A stretch of DNA of 64,000 nt from Paragordius varius (lineage: Eukaryota > Nematomorpha). Each line of letters begins with the position of its first letter. Positions within the stretch are counted from its first letter, which is position 1. The notes under the pieces are model-generated. The model worked only from the letters and a program-made list of their open reading frames with translations. It was not told the DNA's origin and made no database searches. This document shows, piece after piece, positions 48,743 through 60,652 of the stretch. Location of the stretch: NCBI GenBank assembly GCA_964247055.1, contig OZ176050.1, forward strand, positions 12,648,001 through 12,712,000, given 5' to 3'. A program made the position numbers and the translations under genes.

Positions 48743-48933
48743 CAGTATGAGTAAGTATACATTGCTAGAAAGATATTAATTGTTGCCAAATAGTAAGTAC
48801 AACAGGCAGCATTATTGGTTTATAGTTATTTTTTTCACTTTTTTTATTATTAACCAATAATACCGCCCTTTGTTATGTTAACTTTTTGGCAATAATTAAT
48901 AACTTTCTAGCAGTGTATACTTACTCAGCCGAA
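48743..48933. mobile_element. fold-back MITE with about 90-bp arms
   Basis: cagtatgagtaagtatacat then tgctagaaag is matched in inverse by ctttctagca then gtgtatacttactc. The arms continue through gccaaatagtaagtacaaca and cattattggtt. A TA precedes the left end; the right terminus is eroded. A related element lies at 62,358. Confidence 0.75.
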
Positions 48934-49939
48934 TTAAAAAGTAATGGGCAAATAAACACCTGATTTTTGTTAAAGAGATGAAATTAACACCAGCATATAT
49001 TAATATAAATCGTTTTTTTTAAAGAATACTTATTACTTTATAAGGGAAAAAAACCTTTTACACAATAAGGAATCACATTTTTATTTATCCAAAAATATGG
49101 TATTAATCATAGATATGTTATCCTATTTATAAATGTATGTCTATGTCAATTTATTTATCGATTTTTATAAAAAACATAATTTTTTTATATTTATCTCTTT
49201 GGGATACCAACCAAGCAGGCAAACATTAAGTAATGGAAATATGACAAAAATAGGCAGTCAATAAAATCTATACAAATTTATATATTTAGATTTAACATGA
49301 AAATCAAACCTTAAATAAATATAAATAAATTCAAAGCACATCCAAAGGGCTTTCCCTATCGGTATAAGTCATATTAGGTCTTTATTTTAAAAAATTTGAC
49401 TAAGGGTGACTGATCAATAAAGCTTAAAATAGATTTTTATACCTGAAGAAATTATTAATTATTTCCAAAAATAACATAGACAATCAATACACTTGAGTAT
49501 ATCTCCATTTTGAATCACCCTTAAACAATTAAAACAAACTCTTAATTAAATTTTTAAATCAATGTAATCAGAAATGATAACTTTAAAACATTTTAAATTT
49601 ATTTCCAAATAAATTAGCAATGCCCATAAACACAAAATTATTAGGGTAAATAATGTCAAAGGGCTATAAAGAATGTTGGATATAATTTGTAAAATGGAGG
49701 GTTTTGAAATGTTCTGGGGTATTCATTAATGATATATTATCCGTTTTAATAGGACTATTATCAACTTTTTTAGCGATAAATGGGTCAAACATTTTAGGAT
49801 GGCAAATACATGGTCAGGTAAAAAGATGTTGGGACTAATAAATGACTCAAAACTACTTTGACTAAAAAAAATTAATGATTAGTATATAACTTATTAGGCA
49901 AAAAGGTAATGAAAAGTATGGAGTTGCAGGTAATTTAAG

Positions 49940-50025
49940 CCTATCTCAACACGTAGATACAACACATTCATTTCAGCCCTTCGATTAAAATTGGGTATTT
50001 AGATACACCAGGCTTGTTTAAAATT
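49940..50025. repeat. inverted copy of a short interspersed repeat
   Basis: gatacaacacattcatttca then gcccttcgattaaaattggg, tatttagata and accaggc is the inverse of 53,128-53,215 (aggcctggggtatttaacta, then ccaatttaaatccaagg, and gaatgtgttgtatc). A third copy, direct to the second, is at 55,148-55,235. The ends are undefined. Confidence 0.6.
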
Positions 50026-50573
50026 ACATATTTCAAAAAATATGGAATAAATTAAAACCATGGCAAAAGTGTGCATATATATAATATTGATGATATAATA
50101 AAAAATTCATTTAAAAATATTTGATATTATTTATTCAAAGGTAAAACCCAATGGTAAAATTTAGCCCATATTTAATCATAAGCTAAATATAAAAATAATC
50201 AAAATATACCACTTTTTCTGTATATATCAATGTTAAGATTTTTTAATAACAATGTAAACTTAATTTTAGGCTTAAAATCAAATAAACACGATATTTTGCA
50301 AAAATGTTGTAAAATAAAAATGCCGTTATGTAGTTTCGAAACTTTTTTCCAAAACTAAATTTTATTTAGATATTTTGGATTTTTTATATATTTTTTTTTG
50401 GATAGAAGCATAAATTTATATTAGAACCGTTTCTTCCAGTAGTTTTTGAAAATATCAACTCAAATGTCTGGGGTATTTAGATACCCAATTTGAATCGAAG
50501 TTTAAAGGGTAGTGCCAAAGAGGAAAAATAATTTGAAATTCAAAAATTATATTAGCACATTTAAAGTTAGAAT

Positions 50574-51959
50574 TAGGGTTGTGATTTTGACCCCCTTTTT
50601 TCGAAAAAGGGGGTCAGACCTAGGTCCGACCTAGGTCTGACCTAGGTCATACCATATGTTATTGCCAATAATAAATAACTACATACATAAATACTTGATT
50701 AAATCATGTAAAAAAGGTTTTTACATAAAGTATATATTTTTTTAAAATTATAATTTCACCAATACTAATGATTTAAATTTATAAAATTAACGATCTTTGG
50801 AAACATACATAAAGACTTATAGAAAGTTTCAAATCACAGAAAGCTAAGACTAACAAGAAAATATGGATTTATTGAAACCTATTTATGCTCTAATTATTTA
50901 GATTGTGTAAAAACGAGTCCTTGTCCATGAACTTAACGTTAACTTAGGATGGTTCAAAAAAAATAATACTTGGAAATTTTTTATACGATTTATTAGATTT
51001 AATATATAATCGTGCTCACTACATTTAAAATTTCAGTAATATTATTAAGTTTAATATATTCTTATCAAATTATTTAAAATATGACATTGGCATTTATGCC
51101 ATATTATATTAGGATATTCTTTTTTAATCAAATTTACAGCAGGCTTTATGTTCGCTGGAATTATCGGTCACAATGGCATTAATTTTTAAATTTCGAATAT
51201 CTTTTATTGGTTCCATTATATTATAGATACATTCGGCAGTCTTACTATGATAAGATGTTTCATAAAAAATGATTGAGATCCTTCAATAAATAATATTAAT
51301 TTGCTTCCTACGAATATTGGTATAGGGATCGACGATTAATGAAATATTATTTTTACATATTTTAATAACTTCTTTTTTTATATCTTCATAACACGAATCT
51401 AGTAATAATTGATCTGTTTTGTATTTGGAATAGCATAATTAGGTTTAAACTATGAATGAAACCCCGTAAATGTTTATTTTCAACTAAGTTAAGAGTTGAG
51501 GATGTAAAAATGAATTTTGCTAAATGTCTCTGGCTAATTTCTCTTAAAAGCAGAAATTTTTAAGAATAAACTTAAGAAATTAAATAATTAGCTTGCTTTC
51601 GACCATCACCCTCTGTCATATAATTTATTTCATGAACTTTTAGATGTTTCTTCATTCGGTTATAGTGTAATTGCATTTCTTGCATGTAACTTGATTTTTT
51701 TTGATCGAAAAATTTCCACAAGGCTGATTTCATTAAAATTTAGGAAGTAAAGAAAAGATGTGTATCATATGATATTTAAAACAAAATAATACATACATAG
51801 ATAATATAAGGTTTTGTTTTCCTAAAAATTGTAAAATTAAAAAAATAAAAAATTAAAAGAAATAAAAAAAATTGACCTAGGTCATTTTTTTTCGTGGTCA
51901 TGACCATGGTCATGACCTAGGTCATGACCCTAGGTCATTGACTAATGGGCACAACCCTA
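50574..51959 (-). mobile_element. decayed hAT DNA transposon, 1,386 bp
   Basis: The 10-bp termini TAGGGTTGTG / CACAACCCTA are perfect inverses, and both flanks are gttagaat (50,566-50,573 and 51,960-51,967), an exact 8-bp target duplication. Transposase remnants are on the minus strand. Near 51,720-51,600 there is a BED-finger-like segment (WKFFDQKKSS, CKKCN in the next frame, then MKKHLKVH). Around 51,420-51,140 it reads DIKKEVIKICKNNISLIVD, then TNIRRKQINII, and AIVTDNSSEHKACCKF, the hAT catalytic-core style. Frameshifts and stops make it inactive, and at about 1.4 kb it lacks room for a full transposase. Subterminal regions carry repeated palindromes gacctaggtc. Confidence 0.88.
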
Positions 51960-52928
51960 GTTAGAATACATGTTATTTTTCATTGGACCAGTTTTTTTAA
52001 AGAAAACTCTCCGTATTTTAACAAGATCGGTTCCCATTCAACCATAGCTAATTTTTGGAAGATTCAATATAGATAAGACAGTTTTTTTGGTGACAATAAA
52101 AAATTGTAATGAAAAAACTACCAATCATGGATAAATTGCTTTTTTATATGTTAAGGTGTGGTTCAATTAAAAATTACATCCCAAACCTTATTATAGCAAG
52201 TATATGAAATTTGTGTAAAAAATCTTCCAGTAAATGTTTAAGGTATTATAAAATAAATGATTAAGACTTTTGGGCACCGCAAAATAAAAATAGTTAAAAG
52301 ATATTGAATCATATTTGATTCATAGTAATTATTTGTGTGTTTTTAATCGTAAGCCTGTAAAACTAATGCGTAAATCTTTTCAACAGCCCATTTTATAAAG
52401 ATGTAAAAACTATTAATATTTTACGGTTTTGAAAACCTGGTATAATTATATTCTATTTAATCATGTTTTTTAAGTTATTTTGATAAAATCATTGTTTGTT
52501 GATTTAACTTTATATAAGTTTAGCAATAACTGTCATTTTGATACTTTAAAAACAAATACAAAACCTAATTATATATTCACATAACGTATAAATTTTACAA
52601 AAGCTCAGCATTTAATGTTAGATTTTCGAGATATATTCAAGATTTATATCAGTTTTTGACAGAATAAATTAATAAAAATAATATACCTTAGGAGTCACAC
52701 GAACATATGGTAAATTAGACACCGTGGTTAAAATAGTTAATTAATATTTCATATGACATATTTAAGCAAAGTACTTATTACCGTATTTGTCCTAAAGGTT
52801 TAAACTGGTAAATATTTTTTAAAAAATATACTTATTAAGCTATAAATATAAAAAATATATTTCAATTTTGTAAAAATATGTTTATTTCAGTTATTGAACA
52901 AAAATACGGAGGTTTAAAACAATACTGA

Positions 52929-52929
<1 letters not shown>

Positions 52930-52963
<34 letters not shown>
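52930..52963. repeat. (AT)n microsatellite
   Basis: About 17 uninterrupted AT units. It lies in otherwise unassigned spacer. Confidence 0.9.
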
Positions 52964-52966
<3 letters not shown>

Positions 52967-53127
52967 AGATAAATGAAGATTTTCATGGTGCTATTTTTAC
53001 GAATAATATCAAAAAAATACATTTTTTGGTAATCGTCATTTATCAAAAAATGACAATATATGCGCACACTATGCTAAATAATTGTTTATAAAAGTAAATC
53101 ATGGTTTTACTTCCTTTCATAAATTTT

Positions 53128-53215
53128 CAACAGGCCTGGGGTATTTAACTACCCCAATTTAAATCCAAGGACTAAAATGAATGTGTTGTATCCAAGTGTT
53201 AATTTGATACTTTTT
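53128..53215. repeat. short interspersed repeat, second copy
   Basis: aggcctggggtatttaacta then ccccaatttaaatccaagg and aatgaatgtgttgtatccaa then gtgttaat. It pairs in inverse with 49,940-50,025 and directly with 55,148-55,235, where aatgaatgcgttgtatccaa then gtgttaat recurs. Confidence 0.6.
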
Positions 53216-53499
53216 TAAAACTACTAAAAGAAAGGCCCCAATTTAAATATATGCTTCAATCCTAACAAATATATAAATAAGCCGAAACCAATAATTAGTT
53301 TTGAAAAGTTACAAATTAAACTACCTCCACGCCATATCCTAAAATACAAGTTGTAAAATTTTTTAAAAATAAGTTCATCAACACAGTTTTATTTTTCTCA
53401 AATTTTTGATGCCATAGTCAATCATAAATAAAAACAGTGCCATAAAACAACTGTTAAAATTTTAATAGAATGTACCAAGATTATCATTGTGCTTTTGGT

Positions 53500-54740
53500 T
53501 TTTGCCCTTATGAATGTAAGAAAGTTATTTACATCGTGGCAAAATATGTGCACCTAAATTTTTGAACCCATTCGAAATCGGTATTTTTTTTAAAATAAAG
53601 AAGGGCCGGTGTTTACTAAAAATAATAGCTAATTATATTTGCTCAGTATCGACATCAAAAAATGCCTTTTCGGAAAAAATGGCTTAAAAATTAATAGTAA
53701 AATTTTGGTGATGCCAGTTTTATGGTGTTTTGAAGCACAGTGGAAACAGTATTTAAAACTTTGAGATATTGTAAAAACATCTTTTCTATATAATTAAATA
53801 ATGCTGAACATGTAAATCACTTCAAATATATTTTAAAGTTTGTTTGCTTTAAAAATTTAGATTAAACAATTAGGATTTAACAATCTGACCTACGAGTAAT
53901 AAAAATTTAGAGGTGATAGAAATGAGCATTATCAAATTATTTAAAAACAGTGCTTTTAAAATATCTTAAAGGACTTTTATTTGCATAATGTCTCAAAGTG
54001 TGATAATTCAAAATAATTTTGCTAAAAATTTAATTTTTGAACAAAGTACCATTGTTATAAAGGATTTATTAAAGCCAATCTAGCATACATTACACAATAT
54101 TATCTCAAAATCTCGGCATTTTTGAATCTAAGAGAACTATTCCATTATTAAAGGGGGCAAAAATTTGGGACCTTTTAAAATTACATTTAAAAACTAAAGC
54201 TAAATATTATTTTGCTTTTCAATATATATATATATTTACATGATAATTTTAAGAATAAAGCATTTAGCTTTTAGCAAAAAAATTTTATCAACAATATTCG
54301 CTAATTTTGGGCACGACTTTCTTACCAAAACCAAAAGCAGCATGAAAATCCTGATACATTTATTTCAGATTATTTATATATATTTATGGCATAAGGATGT
54401 TTTACTATGCACTGTGAATATAGTTTGATGGCGCTTATTATTCCGATCACCTAACAACTCTAATTAAAACATAAGTTTTGTCTTCCAAAAAATATCCTCA
54501 CTTTTCAAAACAAGCCAATATGTAGAAAATTCTGAGGTGTTAAACCCCATTAAATATTATAAAAAACTTTTTTTGTATTTAATGTCTTAATACCGTTATA
54601 AGGAATAGCATAAAATCCATCTCAATAAAATTTTGCTTATATATTTTTGCAATACATTGAAAATTTCCAGCATTCATGATTTTTGTCATTTTACCATCAT
54701 ATTTTAGAGGGAACATAAAATTTTCCACTTTGGGGAACTC
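53500..54740. repeat. unclassified interspersed repeat, old copy
   Basis: Aligns in parts with 5,830-7,260 (shared words listed there). No coding potential, no clear termini. The remainder up to MED11 at 55,534 shows no gene. Confidence 0.45.
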
Positions 54741-55533
54741 ACGGTTAATTAAAATTAAAAAAATTTGTTTTTAAGAATTCATTACATTTCATTTTTTTTA
54801 TACGCGATAATTTTTTCGGCAGTAGGAGTAAACAAGCAACTGGTCAAGGTGGTTTAACATAAAAAATTTGAATCCTGTGTATATAAAATTTATAATTTTT
54901 ACAGTTTATTGAATTCTATAGTTTCACACTTGGATAGCCGAAAAACATGATAGAAGCGAGCAGCTTATAATAATAAGATTATTAATTTGGAAAAGCTTTC
55001 AAATCAAAAAGCAGATTTGTCTAATGTATTAGCGATTCAGCACTTAATGACCTTATGGGGTGGTTTTATTACGCAAGGTCATTTAAAATTTAAATATCTA
55101 GAAAATATTTTCACAATTCAGGAAACTTAAAAACAGGTTTATTAACCTTTAGGCCTGAGGTATCCAGCAACCAATTTAATCGAGAGACTGAAATGAATGC
55201 GTTGTATCCAAGTGTTAATCTAATATATAAAAGGACTGTTTAATAATTAAATTTTAACTGAAGTAAATTTTAAAACTGTATAGTTTATATTGAGCTCTAG
55301 GATATGAGTTCCCCAATAAACGGATAAAAAATATTATAATTAATATTGATTATCATAAATCGAGGCTTTTCTTATTGTCGCTTAATTTTTATCTAACTGA
55401 TAAAACGCCTTTTTTCATTTTTATTACCCCATTCTAAATATTAAAAAAGCTTTTATTTATATACAAGTGTATAAAGGTGATATAAAATTATTCCAAAGTC
55501 TAATGCTTTATATAAATATGTGAAAATGAAGTT

Positions 55534-55907
55534 ATGGAAATCGGATCGCTAGACCACATTAAAAAATTAGATGAGATTGAAAAACGCATTGCGCAAACGA
55601 TTCAGTATGCAAGTATATTTGTAAAATTATAAATATAATTAGGCCAAATTCTAGCAGAAATGGCTAAGGAAAAATGCACCGCAAAACATGTAGAAAATTT
55701 AAATAATTCATTCACAAAGGAAATCGAAAAAATTTATCAAGATATATCATATCATCTAAATTATTTATCAGACATATCGGCAGGTTGTTTTCACTTTATA
55801 TTTTAGGCCAAAATTATGAAAAATCATCATACCTTGAGATGAAAAAATTGATGCTTACCCTAAATGCCGTAAATTCCATAAAAGATCAAATAAATTCAAT
55901 TTTATAA
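55534..55907 (+). CDS. MED11: MED11, Mediator complex subunit 11
   Basis: Three exons, 55,534-55,612; 55,643-55,783; 55,807-55,907, give 106 residues (human 117). MED11 is a small helical subunit of the Mediator head that pairs with MED22 and supports RNA polymerase II pre-initiation. Family resemblance: LDEIEKRIAQTIQYAS (human ALEDIEREIGAILQNAG), ILAEMAKEKCTAKHVENLNN (human VILELSKEKTNERLLDRQAA), and SAGQNYEKSSYLEMKK (human ATGQPHEGSSYSSRKD). The AGQ and SSY blocks align across the second junction only if a 23-nt intron (55,784-55,806) is removed; the first intron is 30 nt (55,613-55,642). Both are GT-AG. The gene is convergent with ASPSCR1 and the stop codons are adjacent. Confidence 0.85.
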
Positions 55908-57182
55908 TTATTTATTATAAAATGTTATAAAAAAATTTTGCATTTCACTTTCCGCTTGAGATAAATTAACTTGTTTAATTTTTAATATATTTTTATCAAC
56001 TAACGTTACCGACGTACTATTATTGTTAGAAGATAGATGAATAATTGCAGTTCGATACAAATTAAAGTCAAATAAATTTTTATTTTGCGTATTTGGCAAA
56101 ATTGTCTTTGGAGGTGTAGTATATAAAATGATATATTGTGCATGGGCAGGGAACACGTCTTTAATAAATTTATATAGATCAGAAATTGGTGTGGAAGTCC
56201 TAAATGCTGTTTGGATAATAAGCTTTTTGGGATCCTTTAAATTGATAACTTTCGAATGCTCTGTTAGGACGAATCTTATAAGAGTGTAAGGATTAGCCTC
56301 AAATTTAGCCACCCGTTCTAATTCTACCATAGCTTTTGTTTTAAACACGGCATTTTCTAATTCCTTTCGCCGCTTACTTAAATCGGACATCATAAATTTA
56401 ATTTCAGATTCCGTTGGTTTGAAAAAATCATGGTTATCATAAAGTTTATCATCTGTTACTGCAAGGTTTTTCCTGAAAACGTTTAAGTGATCTTGCGATA
56501 AAATAAAATATATGGGTGGTGGAAGATCTTTAAATAAAGTGGAATCGGAACATACATTATCAAATATTTTAATTTTTTTAACTGCAAGTGTTTCACTCTC
56601 AATTAATTTGGATTCATTTTCAACTTTATTAATAACAATTGAGATTTCTAAAGGTTTATCAACATTATTAGCAGATAACGGTATTATGTCCGATAAGCAC
56701 AACTTCTCCAAACTTGTTTTGTTGGTGTAAGTTCTTCCGTTTGGTAGGACAAATTTAACTAAATGATCATTTGGTTTTTGCTGAATTTGATCAACTAAAG
56801 ATGAATATATTTCGTGTTTAGATGGAAGCGTTTTAAATAAAGCCCAAAGATTAGCAGTTGCCGGAACAGATAGCTCAAGCTTCGGCAAAACATGTGGTAA
56901 AAATGAGGTTAATGAAATAACTATATTAATCAATTTATTTTCTTCGCCATCCTTTACGCTTTTATCAATACACTCTATTTTTGCGTTATTTGGTAGATTT
57001 AGTGAGCCTATGGTGACATTTGAACGCAAAACATTTTTGCGATATTCAAGTTGCAAATTTGAGGCATCTAAATTATTTTCATTGCATATTTTCTTTTGTA
57101 AATCTTCTATAGTGGTATTAGTTGGAATCGTATATTTTTTCCATCTACTGTTCGGAAGGCGAATTTCACACGTTTTATACAT
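55908..57182 (-). CDS. ASPSCR1: ASPSCR1/TUG-like UBX-domain protein
   Basis: A single uninterrupted frame of 424 residues. The order of domains matches TUG: a first ubiquitin-like fold at 1-72 (CEIRLPNSRWKKYTIP, then LDASNLQLEYRK), a second at about 84-186 (ending NGRTYTNKTSLEKLCL and an IVINK strand), a charged helical linker around 255-292 (SDLSKRRKELENAVFKTKAM), and a UBX domain at about 318-385 with the hallmark YTTPPKTILPN loop. In mammals this protein tethers GLUT4 vesicles and binds p97/VCP through the UBX region. It is shorter than human (553), mostly after the UBX domain, so the cleaved C-terminal product known from mammals may not exist. The gene has no intron, unlike its neighbours. 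The stop codon abuts the MED11 stop. An AATAAA overlaps the last codons. Confidence 0.85.
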   Translation of the reverse strand: MYKTCEIRLPNSRWKKYTIPTNTTIEDLQKKICNENNLDASNLQLEYRKNVLRSNVTIGSLNLPNNAKIECIDKSVKDGEENKLINIVISLTSFLPHVLPKLELSVPATANLWALFKTLPSKHEIYSSLVDQIQQKPNDHLVKFVLPNGRTYTNKTSLEKLCLSDIIPLSANNVDKPLEISIVINKVENESKLIESETLAVKKIKIFDNVCSDSTLFKDLPPPIYFILSQDHLNVFRKNLAVTDDKLYDNHDFFKPTESEIKFMMSDLSKRRKELENAVFKTKAMVELERVAKFEANPYTLIRFVLTEHSKVINLKDPKKLIIQTAFRTSTPISDLYKFIKDVFPAHAQYIILYTTPPKTILPNTQNKNLFDFNLYRTAIIHLSSNNNSTSVTLVDKNILKIKQVNLSQAESEMQNFFITFYNK

Positions 57183-57308
57183 TCACAGTTAAAGTCATAT
57201 GAAAATCATAATTCACAAGCATAGAGTTTTAGCTCACCATAAAATTTGTGACTGGTCAATAAATTGTTTTCCTCTCAACAGCCGAGCTCCATATAATACC
57301 GACAATTA

Positions 57309-57565
57309 CAGTAAAAATTGGAATTACACGGACAAAACGTAAAAATAAACAAATTTTTTAAATCTTGATTTATTTTAATATAACTCATTGTTTGAAATTG
57401 CAAAGTGTCGAATAAAGAGTAAATTAATAACAGAATCAATTATGTATTTCACAAATTTAATTTTATAATTTATATGTGAATTAAGTATTAAGAATATATG
57501 CTTGTCTTTTAGAAACAAATTGGTCTATATTATTTGCATTTTGTCCGTATGTATCTTGTTTGACA
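57309..57565. mobile_element. Tc1/mariner-type MITE (family A, copy 5)
   Basis: cagtaaaaattggaattaca then cggacaaaacgtaaaaat marks one end, preceded by TA. The other is the eroded cattttgtccgtatgta. It lies about 125 bp upstream of the ASPSCR1 start codon and could sit in its promoter. Confidence 0.65.
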
Positions 57566-58274
57566 TATGAGAAGATATTTATATTGTAAGTAAGTGTATC
57601 AAATTATATGAACACTGGTTAAGACCATATCAATTTATTATGAAGTAGATACTTCGGCGATAAAATATTATCTAATATATATATATATATATAATAATCT
57701 ATAATTATATGGACGATTATATCATAATTCTATAAAAATTTAGAATTGGTGACAATTGTCTTGATAATGTGTAAGTCACCTTTAAAGTAATATTTATAAA
57801 ATAGGCCCAAAGTCGGCCCACTTTTTTAGCCCGCGGCAATTTTTGAAAAAAATAGAAAAATTATTTTTTAAGCCATTTTCCCCGTTATAGAATATTTTTA
57901 AAGAGCAAAATTTTTTATCCGTTTTGTTGTAAAAACCGTTGGATATAGCTCAACTCTAAAATACGCTATATATGAAAGGGATTTCGAAGATAATATTTGA
58001 CCAAGTTATTAAACTCTTGATTTTTAATTAGGTTCAACCTAAAAAGAAAATAATTTTTCCAGCGTCCTTATAATTAAGCTACTTGGTATGGCTCCACCTT
58101 ATATTACAGCTTCTAAGATAGAAATACAGCTGTGAAAGTTTTCGGATATTCAAAAAGACCTATGGATTTTTTTATGGTTTTGGGTCCCCTAACAAAGGAA
58201 CAAATTAACTTTTTAAGAAGCCAGTGTGTAGTTCCTTGTAATAACTCTATATAGAAAGAACATAAGCTTTGAAG

Positions 58275-58502
58275 CAATAGTGTCCAACACAAACTCAAAA
58301 AATTGGCGGGCCACATTTAAAATTATCTGCCGGCATTCAATATTTTTTTAGCTTAAAAACAAAGACTGTAAAATACAAACAGAACAGTCGTGTGTTCGTG
58401 TTCGTTGTCAATTGGATAAACTTATTCAGAAAATTTGTTTGGAAAACAATTTAAATAAGAATTTTTTAGCATAAATTTGTAAAACCATGTTGAACACCCC
58501 TT
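58275..58502. mobile_element. hAT-type MITE (family C, copy 5)
   Basis: caatagtgtccaacacaa at the left with ggcgggccacattt inside, and catgttgaacaccc at the right. Flanks ctttgaag (58,267-58,274) and ctttaaag (58,503-58,510) form a 7/8 duplication. The inner word attggataaacttattcag matches copy 4. Confidence 0.75.
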
Positions 58503-58861
58503 CTTTAAAGCAACTTTTTAGATAAGTTATGAGACTATGTACTAACTATCCTCGACTCAAAATACCATATAAATTCAATAATGGATTCAGTATTTCCCGT
58601 TTAAAAGCAAAAATTTAGGTTAAGCTCTTAAATTAGCCCATGATTATTACCCCACTTTAGGAAACTATCCTCCAAATAAAAAAATGTGGCTATTAACTAT
58701 AATCTTCTGCCTGTTGGAAACAAAATAGTTATTGATTAACTTGTCGACCAAATCACACCGACGGAATTACAGTTAGAATGTTCATTAAATTTGGTTAAAA
58801 TGGCCTAATCCAGCGGTAAGCAGTGTGGCACGACATCTGTATGTTGCTTGGACCCACGGGC

Positions 58862-59074
58862 TGTATCCTTTATTTTATCAAAAATTATTTTTTTTTCGTT
58901 AAATGTGTATAAATATTTGGAAAGAATGGAAAAAAGAGCTCTATGGTAATTCTTATACTTTTTTGATGAATATGATATTGTTAACACCATAGAGCTCTTG
59001 TTTTTTCTATTCTTTAACAAATATATATACCCATTTAACTAAGAAAATAAATTTTTGATAAAATAAAGGATACA
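58862..59074. mobile_element. fold-back element with about 85-bp arms
   Basis: tgtatcctttattttatcaa on the left is mirrored by ttgataaaataaaggataca on the right. The arms run inward to agagctctatggt / accatagagctct with few mismatches, leaving a loop of about 35 nt. It is non-coding. The family is unknown, probably a MITE. Confidence 0.8.
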
Positions 59075-59473
59075 AGACTGTAATTCAACAACAGCGCTAG
59101 ACAACCTCAAATAAATCAAATATGTAAGGCTAGGTTTAAAACATAATCTTCTCCGTTTATAATTGTATCTCTCACTTTGAGAAGGTTTGTAACTTGGACA
59201 GTTGCTACTTTCAAATTGGAGTTAAATTAAACCCAGGGTCATATGAACTATCCTACTCATTTAGTTTTACTTGATATCACAACATATTAACTACATTGAA
59301 TATCGTGAATTTATGAATAGCATTTAACATTTAGACCACTGTGGTTATTCTTAAAAAATTTTGAAAATAAAATATTTTTCTTGTGTAAAAAGGGTCGTGC
59401 ACCGTATAATACCAAATTATTTACAGCATGTTTGACACATATGCAAATGTATAAATCAGTGGAACTCACTAAA

Positions 59474-59730
59474 TACCATTTACAATTCAATTCACCCTCG
59501 AAAAATTCAATTTTATCCTAATTATGTGTTTTCGGGCTGATATAGCTCATTATTAATAGGAAATATTGATTTATGGCATAGTTTATTTTTTTCAGTATTA
59601 TTTTAATTTTAAACAAAATTTCATTTTTTAAAAATATAAAAAAATATAAGTAATTTTCAATCCTAAAAAAACATAATTTATTTTAGGGTGATTTGAATTG
59701 TTCGAGGGTAAATTTAAACTATAAATGGTA
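59474..59730. mobile_element. MITE family B, copy 5 (best termini)
   Basis: taccatttacaattcaattc then accctcg at the left, and agggtaaatttaaact then ataaatggta at the right. Inner tgtgttttcgggctgatata identifies the family. Confidence 0.75.
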
Positions 59731-60652
59731 TATTTAAACTCAAAATAAGAACATAAAGCCATTAAAAAGCATTTATCGCTACTCTAAATCATTACACCAA
59801 AAATTTAATCAATAAATCAGGTGAATGAAAGCAATTTCCGCGGTTTAAATACACTGATTTAGACATTTGACCATTAATATAAACAGTAGAAATGGGAAAA
59901 AGAACCGTTTTCGGAAAAATCATGAGTATTGTGAAACCGTCTTAATGAAAATAGTTCTGAGACCATTTTAGAGGACTATCGATGGATCCTAGTGGTTTCG
60001 AAATTTGTTTATTAATCTAAATTTTTTACAATGATATTTTAATATCCCAAGCAAACGTAGGCCAAATGATTATTCTATATAAATTTTTAATGGCTAAAAA
60101 TAGGCCATTTTTTTAAAAAAAAGCAGAACCCTTCAACCAAAAATGAACCTAATCGATTACGACGAAACCCGTTTTTTGTTATCATAACCGGAGGAAATAG
60201 AAAAAAAAACTCAGACACCAAAACGATTTTGATTCCTATTCCTCCATTTTTCTCAAACATTCTTCTAATAAATGCTAGTTTTGTCCCAACATTTAGTCAG
60301 GCTCTCGAATAGAAATACTATTGTAATAGAAGAATAAAGTGTTGAGCGTTTAACGTATAAATATAATTATGTTTAACATTGGGTGTTACATGTGGTGCTC
60401 TACACTAAAAATATTTATGGAGCCCGTAAAATTGGAGTTTTGCCGAGTTTTAAGTTGTATTTACTTAAGACTCTTTACAAAATTTTAGTTGTAAAAAAGA
60501 CAATATTACGTTTGGCGTATACTATTTGTATAAATGTTTTATAAAATGGTTTGTAATTATTATTATGGAGCTAAAAAGATTTTTCAATAATTTAACATTT
60601 TAAGATATATCATATTCTAATTATAGAAAACAAAGCTGATACTGACGATTAA

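Noticed and set aside
57790-57845. ggcccaaagtcggcccac with agcccgcgg, like an hAT MITE subterminal region
   Set aside because: No CAGGGGT-type end, partner terminus or target duplication could be found nearby.
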